Positions 48,966 to 60,639 of a stretch of 64,000 bases of DNA are shown here, piece after piece (position 1 is the stretch's first letter; the number at the start of each line of letters is the position of its first letter). This stretch comes from Ascaphus truei (taxonomy: Eukaryota; Chordata; Amphibia; Anura; Ascaphidae). Location of the stretch: assembly GCA_036426205.1 (NCBI GenBank), contig CM071568.1, positions 121,522,730-121,586,729 of the forward strand. Direction: 5' to 3'. The translations under genes were made by a program, and so were the position numbers. The notes under the pieces were generated by a model. It made no database searches and was not told where the DNA came from. It saw only the letters and a program-made list of their open reading frames with translations.

Positions 48966-50040
48966 TAACCCTATTCTCCCCCCTCCTCTTACCCTCTTCC
49001 TCCTCCTCTCTCTGAACCCCTTTCCTCCTCCTCTCTTTCAACCCCCATCCTCATCCTCTCTCAACCCGCCTCCTCATCCTCACTCCCCTCTCCTCATCCT
49101 CACTCCCCCTCTCCTCATCCTCACTCCCCCTCTCCTCATCCTCACTCCCCTCTCCTCATCCTCACTCCCTCTCCTCATCCTCACTCCCCCTCTCCTCATC
49201 CTCACTCACCTTCTCCTCATCCTCACTCCCCCTCTCATCATTCTCTCTCCCTTCCTCATTCTCTCTCTCCCCCATCATTCTCTGTCCCCCTCATCTTCTC
49301 TCCCCCTCCTCATCCTCACTCCCCCCTCCTCACCCTCTCACCTACCTTCCTCATTCTCCTCCCCAATCCTCTCACCCCTCCTCATCATCACTGTCCCCTC
49401 CTCATCCCCCCTGACTCCCCTTCTCTCACCCCCTCCTCATACTCTCTCCCGCTCCTCATTTTCTCTAAACCTTCTAATCATCTCCCCTTCATTCTCTCTC
49501 CCCCCTCATCCTCACCCCCCCTCCTCATCGACTTACCCCCTCCTCATCCTCAGATCCCCTCCTTATCGTCTCTCCCCCCAAATGCTATAACTCCCCCCTC
49601 CTCCTCTATCCCCCTCCTCATCTTCTCCTCTCACCCCATCTCTAACCTACCTCCTCGTCTTATTCCCCCTCCTCACCCTCTTCCCCTCCTTATCCTCTCT
49701 CCCACCCTCTCTCTATCCTCTCTACCCACCTCCTCTCTCTCTGCCACCTCTCACCACCTCCTCTCATCCCCTCCTCTCAGCCCCCTCCTCTAACCTGCCT
49801 CCTCATCTTCTTCCCTGTCCTCTTCCCCCTTCTTATCCTCTCTCCCCACCCCTCCTCATCTCTCCCCAACCCTTCTCACCTCTCACCCCCATCCTCACCC
49901 TCCTCTAATCCCCTCCTCACACACCCTCTCTCTCCATCCACCCCCCACCCTTTCCTACAACACCCCCACTCCCTCTCCCTTCCTCCCTCTCCTCCCATGC
50001 TCCTCCCTGGCCATCCTCCTCTGCCGCCCCCATTCCTCTA
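48966..50040. repeat. 1.07-kb pyrimidine-rich (TCCTCATCCTCAC) satellite-like tract
   Basis: The + strand is almost only C and T with scattered A. A clear tandem core lies at about 49070-49240, where units like 'tcctcatcctcactcccc' repeat; outside it the order decays. Such homopurine-homopyrimidine DNA can adopt non-B structures. Open frames across it on the minus strand are repeat translations. Confidence 0.9.
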
Positions 50041-50253
50041 TCCTCTTTTACCATCGACAACGCCCCCCTCTGCCACCATGCTCCCATATATGACATTCTT
50101 AAGGTTCTTGGAGGGTGAAAATGCACTCTTGCACCGCCCCCTGGTTGCACTATTGCTTATAATATAGGACATATTATGTTGTATTTACTGTTGTGCTGAT
50201 CAGAGTTATAATTTCAATCCTAAAATGAAAAAGCTATCAAACATATTGGGGAC

Positions 50254-50861
50254 TGTGGCAGGGACTTATCCCTGTTTAAATAAAGCAGCCTCAGAGATCT
50301 GAGAATCGATCAGAGAGCTAGTTAATTGCAGCCACTCAATTAGCTAGTCTCCACCTGGACTAAGGAGAGCTCTGTAAAAACCCTCATGTGAGACACAGGA
50401 GACAGATTCTTTAGCTCACATTGGGCTGAGATAAGGAGAAGGAGGACTGCTGAGATTTTCCTCAGCACACAAGGTGCTGCAATGAGGAGAGAGTCTTGAA
50501 GCACACAGGTCTGTGTGTTGACAACATGACATGAGGGGACAAGACCTCTATACCTGGACACGGACATTTCCATAGCACACAAGGAGAGCAGAGAGGCCTT
50601 CCCCCTACAGCTACAACAGCAACAGATAAGAGACTTTCTTGTTGGACTGGTGTGTGTGTATGTGTGTATGAGTTTGTGTGTGTGTGTGTGTGTGTTTGTG
50701 TGTGTAGCTAGCCACCCAGTTATTCTCCAAAGTGGAGTAGGCCTTTATTTTGTTCCTTTTTGTATGTTTTGCCTTGTTAAAGGAACAGGTGCAATAAAGA
50801 CAGGATTTCATTTCACCCTAATTGGTCTCCATTAAATGTACCTCTGCACACATCTTTTACA
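50254..50861 (+). repeat. 5' LTR of lamin-carrying retroelement
   Basis: 608 bp starting TGTGGCAGGG and ending TTTTACA, matching 53051-53796. It contains a GT-rich microsatellite (50650-50706) and a poly(A)-type signal 'gcaataaag' near 50791. The bases GGGAC just before it are repeated right after the second LTR. Confidence 0.9.
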
Positions 50862-50863
50862 TG

Positions 50864-50882
50864 TGGTGTCAGAAGTTGGGAT
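50864..50882 (+). promoter_or_regulatory. Primer binding site, tRNA-Leu type
   Basis: Two bases after the 5' LTR comes 'tggtgtcagaagttgggat'. Apart from one extra T this is the complement of the 3' end of vertebrate tRNA-Leu(CAG), including CCA. Position and wording mark it as the start site of minus-strand DNA synthesis. Confidence 0.8.
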
Positions 50883-51068
50883 GAGAGGTGGCCCTTGAAT
50901 TTAAAAGTGGCCCCGGAAACTGCCTGTGAATTTGTTGTGCTTTTGCCTGCATACAGTTCCTGCAACAAAACAAAGAATTCTGTGCAGAAGTGACCAGATT
51001 GAAAGAAAAAAAAAACCCAGGGGATTTTAAAATGCCACCCCCCCCCCATCCCTACTACTATGACCGCC

Positions 51069-52993
51069 ATGGTTGAAAAGCAGAGCAAGTCTGACCGAAT
51101 GATTGCTAACTAAAAAAAAAGTATGAGGAGGCACTGAAAGAGATACAATCGCTCAACAAGAGGTTCGCAAATGCCATAGAAGTTGGAAGTCTCTCAGAAT
51201 GAGGTTCATACTCTCCGCATAGAACTGGATGCCTCACACCAAGAGACCAGCAGTTACCACACAGAACTGAAGTCTCTAAAAAGGAACTTCACAGTCTCGC
51301 TGAGGAGCTCAACATCTCTCCAAAAGCTGTCTACAGTCTTAGTATGGATCTTAAAGTCTCTCAGAAGAAGCTTCACACCCTCAACCTAGAGATAGAAGTC
51401 TCACGCCAGGAGACTGGGAGTCTCAACTTAGAAGTACGTAAATGGAATGAGGACTACAAGGAGGCCCTGAATATTACAGAGACTGTAAAAAGAGAAAATA
51501 CAAGGCTGAAAGAAGAAAAATCTGATTTGGCTAACCATGTCAATGAAAAGAATGAAAAGCTGCACGAGCTAGAAAAATATAGAAACTATTGGAAGATGAA
51601 ACGTTAGAAGCATTGGAGCAATGCAGACAAGCAGAGCACCTGCTGCAGAACCAACTGCAAGGTCTGCGTACGCACCTCCAGAATGCCAAGGAGAAGCAGG
51701 AAAAAAATCTACAGACTGCTGAAGAGGAACATGGGATGCAGGAATGTCTAAGAACCAAGTATGTCCTTGCAGAACAGCATTAGGAACTGAAGGCTACCCT
51801 GATCATCACCTGAGCATCGCTGGAGGCCAGGCTTAGAGGCCAGGTGACTCTGTATGAGAAGGAGCACGATAAGGTCCAGAAACTAGAGCAAGAGATTGGG
51901 AAGCAGAGCAGCTACTCCATCCACAAAAGTCAGTACACCCAGGAGAAAGAGGCATGGAAATCGCAAGCAGCGGTGACCCTGTGATGACATCTTCCAAAAT
52001 ATGAAGGATGCGTGGAAGCAAGCTCAGAGCGAGCACAGTGAAGAGAGGAAGGCCTTGAGAGGAGAATTGCAGGATGCACTCAAGAAACAGGGATTTCTCG
52101 CTGATAAATTGAACTTGCAGCAAAGCCTAGAAATGGAAGGGCTAAAGCTGGCAGCTAAACACACACACCAGCAACTTGCAGCTCTGCAGACGCAGATTGC
52201 TCAGCTCAAAATACAGCTCACCATAAAGGAAGAGAGTGTAGAGGTGTCCATTCATCAAGTGGCCAGCCTGACACTGCGCTATGGGGCCAAGATGGCCAAT
52301 GACCAAATATTGCATGACAATGAGAGGGCCCAGATGCAGCTGGAGCTGGACAAAGTCCAGGAGGAGCACCGGCAGCTGCAGATCAGAAATAGAGAAAAGG
52401 AAACAGATTTGAGCCTTGCTCTGAGTCAATTGGGAGATGTGGAATCGCAACTCAACTCCAAAGAAGCTGAACTGGCAATTGCATTGAGTGGAAAAAGAAG
52501 TGCAGAAGAAAAGCTTCAAGAGCTGAAAATTCAAATAGCTATTTTTGAATGCTCTTTAAGTGATACCATGAAATGGAACAAGTCTAGGATAGTAGAAATA
52601 GATTCCAGACATCAGTCAGAATTCAAAAGTAAGCTGACAGAGGCTTTACAAAACCTGAGCAAGGGTTACAAGGAATGGACATTTAGTGCTAAATTGGAGT
52701 CCATGGAAAAGATGGCGAGAGAAATCAATTTGCGTAAACGTTCTGCGACTGTCGCCATACAGTCTGCCTACAAAGAGAGGATCGCCCAATGCAGGGGACA
52801 AATCATGACCAAGCGGTCAGTAGAAAAGACTGTATTGGAAAAAGTCTTCCTCGAGCAAATGAGGAGTGCTGATCTCAAGCACCTTCTGGAGGCGAAACTA
52901 ATAACCTTGAGAAAGGGCTCCAATCCCAGCGGGACTGAGCATTCTCGTTCTCCATCCACGCTAATTCAAGCCACAGAGATATCTCGACTGTGA
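51069..52993 (+). pseudogene. Captured lamin-like coiled-coil gene inside LTR element
   Basis: A first Met at 51069 opens a frame with a stop at 51111. The N-terminal half then changes frame at least four times and has further stops (about 51781, 51811, 51981). It is coiled coil with repeated wording such as 'SQKKLHTLNLEIEVSRQETG'. The last 330 codons (52001-52993) are open. About residues 108-182 follow lamin coil 1B: 'ERAQMQLELDKVQEEHRQLQ', 'RNREKETDL', 'QLNSKEAELAIALSGKR', 'LQELKIQIA'. After an apparent gap of about 50 residues, 'RIVEIDSRHQSEFKSKLTEA' and 'FSAKLES' follow the lamin rod again. The end 'SRSPSTL' recalls the post-rod phosphosite. No CaaX box, Ig-fold or introns. The lamin link is my alignment from memory. 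Confidence 0.8.
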
Positions 52994-53034
52994 GTGGAAG
53001 GATGGGCTTTGGCCGTGGAAAGCCTGAGCTTCCC

Positions 53035-53050
53035 ACAAAAAGAGGAGGTA
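53035..53050 (+). promoter_or_regulatory. Polypurine tract of the lamin-carrying element
   Basis: 'acaaaaagaggaggta' lies directly before the TG of the 3' LTR, the usual place for the plus-strand primer. Confidence 0.7.
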
Positions 53051-53796
53051 TGTATCAGGGACTTATCCCTGTTTAAATAAAGCAGCCTCAGAGCTCTTAG
53101 AATCCAGCAGAGAGCTAGTTAATTGCAGCCACTCAATTAACTAATCTCCACCTGGACTAAGGCAAGCTCTGTAAAAACCCTCATGTGAGACACAGGGGAG
53201 AGATTCCTTAGCTCACATTTGGGCTGACATAAGGAGAAGGAGGACTACAGAGATTTTCCTCAACACACAAGGAGCTGCAATGAGGAGAAAGTCTTGAAGC
53301 ACACAGGACTGTGTGTTGACAACAAGACATGAGGGGACAAGACCTCTATACCTGAACACTAACAATTCCATAGCACACAAGGGTGCTGACCCAGAAGAGC
53401 AGAGAGGCCTTCCCCTACAGCTACAACAACAGACAAAGATAAGAGACTTTCTTGTTGGACTTTTATGTACTGTATGTGTATATATATGTGTGTGTGTGTG
53501 TGTGTTGTGTGTGTGTGTGTGTGTGGTGTCGTTGTCGTTTGTGTGTGTGTGTGTGTGTGTGTTTGTGTGTTTGTGTGTGTGTGTGTGTGTGTGTTTGGGG
53601 TGGTAACCAGCTTAGCTAGCCTCCCAGTTAGAAAGGGCTGGAGTAAAATTTTAGTTATTCTCCAAAGTGGAGTAGGCCTTTATTTTGTTTCTTTTTGTGT
53701 GTTTTGCCTTGTTAAAGGAACAGGCGCAATAAAGCCAGGATTTAATTTCACCCTAATCGGTCTCCATTAAATGTTCCTCTGCTCACATCTTTTACA
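53051..53796 (+). repeat. 3' LTR of lamin-carrying retroelement
   Basis: It starts TGTATCAGGG and ends TTTTACA. It is 138 bp longer than the 5' LTR, mainly because the GT microsatellite (53472-53595) has expanded, plus a short extra piece 'gtgctgacccagaa' near 53382. Confidence 0.9.
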
Positions 53797-55314
53797 GGGA
53801 CGATTCTCTAAGCTCCAATACGTGTTACTGCACAGTGATCAGGCGTTCAAACTACCATTCAAGTCAACGCAAGATCCGTGTCAGATAATCTGTATTGCAA
53901 TTTACTGAATCTCGACGATTGTGAGCTACTGTAGGAACCAAATAGTGGAACAGATGTTAGATGGCTGAGTGCTCTCACATAATTGCAAATCCAGTAGACG
54001 TTACATAATAAGATAATTATGAATGTGGAATAGTGATGCTGTGGGTTTGAAAAAGGCAAAAGTATTTTATGTTGAGAGAATATATTCTTGTGTTGTATCG
54101 GCATTGCAAGCACTAGGTTCAGCATGAGGTTGACACAATCATGCCTCTGAAAGCCCCTGTGTGCGCTCTGATTTCCAGTAGTCAGTATGTCATTAGAACA
54201 ACATGAAGGTAGTTTGCAAAGTTCAGGAGTATCGTCTCCCCTACAGTCTGGATACTGAACCCTCTACTTCCTCTCCAGCCCAAGTAGCAGATCTTGGAGA
54301 AAACAAACACAACAAAAAAAAAAGGTTTCCTCATGGAAAGTTTTAGTAATCTGGCTCGCTGCCCAAATGCAGGGCCCTCCGCATTTGTAATGATGATTGA
54401 AAGAGTACATGCTGTGATAAAACATGCTGAGTCGTTAACATTTGAGATGCAGTTTTAGATGCGATGGGTAGAAAAATAAATAAATAAATGGCTGGAATAA
54501 TTCATTAGGGTCAGATCTTTAATGGGTTTAAATGTTTACTCCTGCGAGGCAGGGAGCATTAAAACAATTCAGACCGCCAGGATACCATGATTGCCTCTCC
54601 CCGTTTAACCTGTGGCCCTTCTGTTCAACATTTCTCAGGGGGCTCGCAGAAGAGATTGGCCTCCAATGCTTAATTGACAAGGGCAGGTGGCTGTGTGAGC
54701 ACACACATTTGCAAGCCGATAACTCGTTCTAAATACATCACCGCAATGAACCCCATTTATACTGAACTCTTGTTTGTTATAAGAAAAGCTCACTGTCAGG
54801 AGGCAAGGTTCAACCCTAATTTGTATTTGAAAGAAGGAGGGGGGGAACCATGTAAGCTTTATGCTGCATTAGACATATTTATATTGTGTTATTTAAGGGT
54901 TTCTCTGAATTAAGGTGAAATAGAAAGGTTTAAAACAGCATTTAATGCGGTGTTGCATATTTATTTTTAAATAGAAAGTGTGAAATTACTCTCCTTTTTA
55001 CAGTATATCAAATGATGAAAACATTTACTTAACATTGCTGCTGTGTTAGGAACAGTGAAATAAGAGTGACATCTCCAGCAATACAATGTATTGGCATCAA
55101 TGGGTTACAATATGGGTATTTTCTTTTCTTGTCCGTAGAATAAGTAATGTTAACAACACTGGCCATGTGCCAGGGAATACTTACAAGTCAAACAAGATGA
55201 AAGTATCACCAGGGGTATTGTTCATATGTTAAAAGGCTGTGTTAATCCTGAGAATAAAGCAGTTGTCCAGAATACTTTAAAACCTTACTATCTATACATG
55301 GTATATTGATACAT
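53797..55314. other. Spacer between the two LTR elements
   Basis: AT-rich, with nothing recognised apart from a short (AAAT)n at about 54474. Confidence 0.4.
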
Positions 55315-56498
55315 GTTTACATAGTTATTTAGCACACTTTCCCCCACCGTATGGGAGATATGGTGGCTACTGTGTGGTGCGTTAACTGTGGCTAACAGGA
55401 GGCCTGTACCTCCATTGCTGGGAGACTGGGGTGTGCCTGATCCATCTGACAGCGCCTCACCTGTGCAGGATCCTACTATGTTGGATAACCCCGTCACAGG
55501 ACCCAATGCAATAACACACGCAATTATATAGATAACAGTTTACTGCATGCATATGAAAAGGGAACAAAAATATAACACCCACACCCAATAGGCCACGCAC
55601 GGCTGTAACCCCACAGTGTCCTCCAGCACAATGTCCACACCAGGATGGAATATCCCCCCAAAGTACTGAGGTGCCTCTGGGCACCCAACCACCCTGGTCT
55701 CCACAAGAATCAACCCACCCCAAAGTGTGTGTGACAGCGATGTCCACAACCCATGTTAAAGTTAGTGCACTTGTAGGTGTAGGTGTGATACCTGCCGGGT
55801 ACTCCAGCACCCGTAGTGCCGACTGATGATAAAGGGGCCGTCCGGTCCCACGCCGTCGTCATCAGTGATGAGTCCGCCTCCGCGCTGGAGTGTCCCACCA
55901 TGAAGAGAGTCTCTTATCTGTGGGGTGATTTGGTCCCAGACCACCAGATTGCCAGTTCACCGCCGCATACAGGGCAGTGTCCCTATCTACTGGGATGGTC
56001 TCTACAGCAGCCACAAGCTTAGGGGAGTTGGGCCTAGTTGAGGCTTAAGGGAGTCTCTGGCCTAGTGCAGGGGTCACAGACACCCTGTCCACACACCATA
56101 CCCTCTCCTTGTCCCAGCTCCGATTGGCATGGTCTCTGAAGCGCCAAATGTATCCATCTCAGACCTCAGGAATACTGCAACCCTATTGGCTATATCTCCC
56201 CATCTGACTAGCAGCCCCTGGGGCTGCTGGGGATTGTAGTTGCCTGAACTGTAATGTCCCTGCTGAACTGTAATGGCCGCCGCTCTGTCTATGCTACTGT
56301 GCATGCGTGCGCCTTTAAAGCTGGCCACCGCCTGCGCTGAGGAGCTCTGGCGACCGGACCGTCGCTACAGCCCCCACCGCAACGCCCGGCATACCGGGCA
56401 TCTGTCCGCACCCTCCGGCGGCACCTGCAACCGCTGCGGAGGTAAGGGGGGTGGGGGGCAATGGGGCCAAGAGGATACCAAAAGGGAACCTGGCCACA
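55315..56498 (-). repeat. 3' LTR of Ty3/gypsy element (left boundary tentative)
   Basis: The right end (on +) is fixed at ...GGCCACA, 56498, by comparison with 63495 and by the adjoining purine tract. The part 55894-56498 matches 62898-63495. The stretch 55315-55893 has no partner in the other LTR; it is included because it is GC-rich like the rest and starts TGTTTACA, but the boundary is uncertain. On the minus strand it would contain the promoter and poly(A) signals. Confidence 0.65.
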
Positions 56499-56512
56499 TT
56501 CTCCCCCTTGTG
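56499..56512 (-). promoter_or_regulatory. Polypurine tract of the gypsy element
   Basis: The minus strand reads 'cacaagggggagaa' directly before TGTGGCC, the start of the 3' LTR. Confidence 0.75.
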
Positions 56513-57099
56513 AAAAGACCAATGTCCCCATAACAGCGTAACATCTAACCACACAGATTATATAATGAAAATGCATTGTAATATGTACAACTTATCACAT
56601 GACATAACTCTACATTAGGTTATACATTTTCATGAACATCACTATGACAGACTTAATTTTACTGTGAGACCACTGCTAAGCCTCATAGTGGGTTGCCCCA
56701 AAGGAATCATAGGTTACCTAGTTGGGAGGGTACCTAACACGTTGGCTTCAGCGAAGCCCTTCTTCAACTCCCTCTGGGGAGTAGTGATCCTACTCTTGAG
56801 ACTCAGTCTCTCTCATCGGGGGTACTACAGTCTCTGTAATGTCTCTGTGAGGTATAAAGCAAGGACTTCTGGGGTCCAGAGAAGGGCTTATTGGAGTCAC
56901 CAGATTAGCTATCTCAAGACTGTGGTCATTACCCGTAGCTCCTTCGAGAGGTGCCCCTTGACTTTGGTCTGTTACCAGAGGGTCCTTCCATAGGATCCTC
57001 GGTTGTTTCAGTTACTGTCTCTTCAGGACTTTCTGGCTCACCGGCCAATGGTGTAGCCTCTGTCTCTGGTTCGTCATCCACCACTTGTTGGATAGGCAG

Positions 57100-58475
57100 A
57101 AGATGATGATTGCAGTGCTAGTCCTTTACCTAACCATCCGCGTGTTTTATGTGGTTGACCGGGAGGCCCAGCATCTGCGATTCGACCTCAAATATCCCGT
57201 TGTGCCAACGGTCAACCAATTTGTATTTGCCGGGATCCAGAGGTTATGGACGAATTTCCCGGTGGGGGACCTTATGGTCGTAGCTCCTTTTGTTATTGGC
57301 ATTCAGATGAGTGGAAGCTTTCTCTGCGAGCTGGTAGGCTTGTTGCAGACTTTCTTGATGCCGCTGTACATATCTGAAGTTGAGTAACCCATCGGTTGAT
57401 ACCTGCAGATGTATGTCTAAAGTAAGCCGTGCTTTTCGCCCCAACATTAATAAGTAAGGAGTGAACCCCATAGATTCGTGGCGGGTGCAGATATAGGCAT
57501 GCACCAGGGACTCCACATGCTTACTCCACTCATTCTTCTGAGACCCTTTTAGGGTGCTGAGCATGTCCAGGAGGGTCCTGTTGAACCTCCCCAGGAGAGC
57601 ATCTCCTTCCGGATGGTAAGGAGTCGTTCGTGACTTGGTGATTTTTAACAGCTTAATTAACTCCCTGATGAGGTTACTTTCGAAGTCCTGGCCCTGATCC
57701 GAATGCAGGCGATTGGGCAGTCATAATGGATGAAGTACTTCTCCCATAATATCTTAGCCACCGTAACGGCTTTCTGGTTTTTGGTTGGAAAGGCTTGGGC
57801 GTACCGGGTGTAGTGGTCTTTGATCTCTAGTACATTGCCGATGCCTCAAGCATCTGGTTCAATATACAGAAAGTCCATGAAACGAGCTCCAGAGGACCTG
57901 AGCTCTTTAGATGAGCCATTGGAGTGGCTGTGGTGGGTAGGGTCTTTCATTGAATGCACCATAAGCATCGGCGGCAGTGGCATTCTACTGACTCTCGCAT
58001 CCGTGGCCAGAAGAACCGGTCTCGTATCAAACCAAAGGTCTTGTCCACTCGAAGATGCCCATGGTCATCGTGTAGCGATCGCAGAACCACGTGTTGTACT
58101 GTAGGTTCTTGGGTAGAACCAGCTGCATTCTATCCGGGTGGTTATGGTATTGAACCACCCGATAAAGTAGACAATTTCGAATCTGTCCATTTCCCGCATT
58201 AGTACTGCGACCGTGTCGCTGGGAGCACGTTTCAGCAATGAAGGCTTGTTTTGCTGGACGGCTTGGCGGATAATTCCAACCACTGGATCCCTTATCTGGT
58301 ATTGTACAAGATCCTTCAAGGTGATCATCTTGTCTAGGGTGATATTCATTCCCTCGGGGTTACAATAAGCGTCAGGGATAGCCTTGTATTGACATCCCAA
58401 TGAATCCGCGACCCTCAATTCGGAGAAGGCCACTTTATCTTCCACGATAGCTGCGGTTGCACACATAGCCCACAT
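57100..58475 (-). pseudogene. Ty3/gypsy integrase, broken
   Basis: The N-terminal part lies at about 58475-58065, and wording such as 'HDDHGHLRVDKTFGLI' followed by 'RFFWPRM' marks the HHCC zinc-binding region near 58075-57975. The C-terminal part (57564-57244) has 'YICTRHESMGFTPYLLMLGR', typical of the end of the gypsy integrase core. The middle, with the catalytic D,D,E region, is spread over several frames and cannot act. Confidence 0.8.
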
Positions 58476-58495
58476 CCCTGGTCCAGGGATTTTTC

Positions 58496-59841
58496 TCAGA
58501 GGTCATCAGCTGGGGTGGTACTCAGTCCCGGTCTTCTGAATAGAGCATCGGCTCTGATGTTCAGGGGACCCGACTTGTACTTCAACGTGAACCGTTTTTT
58601 CGAGAGGGCTGTCAGCCATCTGTTGCCGGTGGCATCCAGTTTGGCAGACGTCAATATGTACGTCAATGGATTTTTATCCGTGCGCACTTTGAAGGTGACT
58701 CCATACAAGTAGTCATTGAGTTTGTCCACGATTGCCCATTTGAAAGCGAGTAATTCCAACTTGTGGAAGGGGTAATTCTGCTCGCTGGGGGTCAAACTGC
58801 AGCTGATGTAGGCCACTGGTCAGAGGCCAGCAAGGTACTTCTGGTGCAAGACTGCACCTAGGCCGTTGAAGCTCGCATCCACATGAAGGATATAGGGCTG
58901 CTCTTGATCGTCATAAGAGAGAACGGGTGCCTCCGTTAAGCTTTTTTTCAGGCAGATGAATGCCTTTCCACAGGTGTCTGTCTACTTGTCATTGAACGGC
59001 AATCACGCCGAGGTGGCCTTCCGCTCTGTCTTCTCGAGGTATATTTTGAGAAGGTTGTTGAGGACTTTTGCTTTACCGGAATATCCCTCCACGAAATGGT
59101 GATAGTATCCACCGAATCCGAGGAATGAGCGTAGCTCCATGATGTTTTCTGGTCTTGGCCAGTTCACCACGGATTCAACTTTGGCGGGTCAGTAGCTATC
59201 CCATCTGTGGACACTATGTGTCCCATGTAGGTCACTGAGGTGTGGTAGAACCGTCATTTGTCCAAAGACAGCTTCAAGCCTTCCTGGGTCACCCAATCGA
59301 ACACTTTCAGTAGTCGTTCTTTGCGTTCCTCCAGAGTCTTGCCGAAGACGATGATATCGTCCAGGTAGACTAAGCATTCCCATGGGTTCATGTCACTGAT
59401 GGTCTTCTCCATCAAACGCTGGAAGGTTTCTGGGGCACCACAAATGCCTTTGTGTATGCGGGTGAATTGGTAGAAGCAAAGGGGACATACGAAGGCCGTC
59501 TTCTCCTGGTCTTCTGCACTGACTGGTACCTGGTAGTACCCAGATCTCAGGTCCAGTACACTGAACCACTGGCTTCCCGACAGCACGTTGAGAATCTCTT
59601 CAATCCTCGGAAGAGTGTATTGGTCAGGCACGGTGCGGTTGTTCACTGTGCGATAGTCGACACACAATCGGACTGAGCCATTCTTTTTCCACACCACCAC
59701 GATCGGTGATGCGTATGGGGCTACTGGATTCTGTTACAATCCCCGCCATCTCCATCTCTTGTAGGATGTCTCTCACATCCTCCACATCTCGGGGTCTCGA
59801 TTGGGGTGACAGGATATATTCAGCCCAATCTTTGACCGTGA
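58496..59841 (-). pseudogene. Ty3/gypsy reverse transcriptase and RNase H, broken
   Basis: In order on the minus strand: 'VRLCVDYRTVNN', 'FSVLDLRSGYYQVPV' (about 59545), 'CLVYLDDIIVFGKT' with the YxDD catalytic box near 59357-59368, 'ELRSFLGFGGYY' of the connection region (about 59120), then 'YILHVDASFNGLGAVLHQ' and 'ELLAFKWAIVDKLNDYL' of RNase H. The catalytic Asp pair is kept, but several frame changes separate the blocks (for example between 59254 and 58816). Confidence 0.88.
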
Positions 59842-60624
59842 TCAAAGGGCATGGGGTAAGAGGAGATGTTCTGGATAAACACCTTGATCCTCCCAGGAAG
59901 CTTGGACTTCCATTCCCGCACTTCGGGCACCAGCTTGTAGCCTCGGTTGGCGTCTTCCTCGGGCGTACTCTCTAGAGAAAATAAATAATCGTCCTCGCCT
60001 TGGCCCGGATAGCAGCACACTGCGGCCAGTTCCCCCTGGTGGAATCTCGGTTAACCCCCCCTGGAGGTTGAAGAGGTCCCCATACCCATCTTGGGCCGAT
60101 ATTTTGAAGCACTCTTCCCGTAGTTCTGGGTGAATTTGTAGGGCAGACAGGGGTAATTCGCCAGCCTCTTGTAGGTATGCTTGAATTACCGCCCGCACCA
60201 CATCAGCGTTGGTCCCCAATATGATTGGGGAGCTTGGGTGTTCTCGCGGCTTGGGGCATATCAGAGCCTCCACATCCATGGTGTGAGACTTGCTGGTGTT
60301 CAACTGAGGTATTTCCAGGACAACCTTCACCACGCCGTCGATGGGGTAGTCCTCATTGCTGAGTCCCCACAGCTTCATCTTGTCTGCCGAATGCAAGGGC
60401 AAGTGCCTAAGATATTGGTTGTAGAATGGCCGGTATACAATGGTCCCTTGGGACCCGGTGTCCAGAAATGCCGATGCATATATGCCGTACACAAGGACAC
60501 GTATAATGGCAGCCGGTCCCACGCGACTGTAAGCATCTGATGGGGTTGCTTCATCGGGGCCTGGCTCTGGGGTGCTCTCGGAGGATGGGGGAGTTGTTTC
60601 TGCCGACTGGACCTTGCAGATCAT
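59842..60624 (-). pseudogene. Ty3/gypsy protease region
   Basis: A 260-codon open stretch. It contains 'AFLDTGSQGTIVY' (about 60440-60476 on +), the active-site DTG of a retropepsin-like aspartic protease, and later 'PIILGTNADVV', the conserved ILG motif. It follows the gag zinc knuckle with a change of frame. The last part runs off frame before RT. The first Met is arbitrary, since such domains are made from a polyprotein. Confidence 0.85.
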
Positions 60625-60639
60625 GGGTTTAGGATGGGA

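Larger units (their letters stand above)
50254..53796 (+). mobile_element. Complete non-autonomous LTR retrotransposon carrying a lamin-like rod
   Basis: 3,543 bp with two LTRs, a perfect 5-bp target duplication GGGAC (50249-50253 and 53797-53801), a primer site and a purine tract. The 2,189-bp interior has no gag, zinc knuckle, protease, reverse transcriptase or integrase. It holds only a coiled-coil frame related to lamins (51069-52993). It must have been moved by enzymes from another LTR element. The LTRs differ by scattered substitutions and by microsatellite length, so the insertion is not recent. Confidence 0.88.

Noticed and set aside
48966..50040. CRISPR-like spacing in repeated CTCATCCTCACTCCCC units
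   Set aside because: Units are contiguous without spacers, and the DNA is eukaryotic; it is a simple satellite.
49917..50150. Gly/Glu/Arg-rich minus-strand frame
   Set aside because: Translation of the purine strand of the pyrimidine-rich tract.
55305..55320. Possible target duplication for the gypsy element (gatac versus gttac)
   Set aside because: Only 4 of 5 bases agree and the position is off by one; the left LTR boundary is not certain enough.
55457..56576. Several 60-117-codon frames on both strands
   Set aside because: They lie inside the gypsy LTR, which is GC-rich and therefore poor in stop codons.
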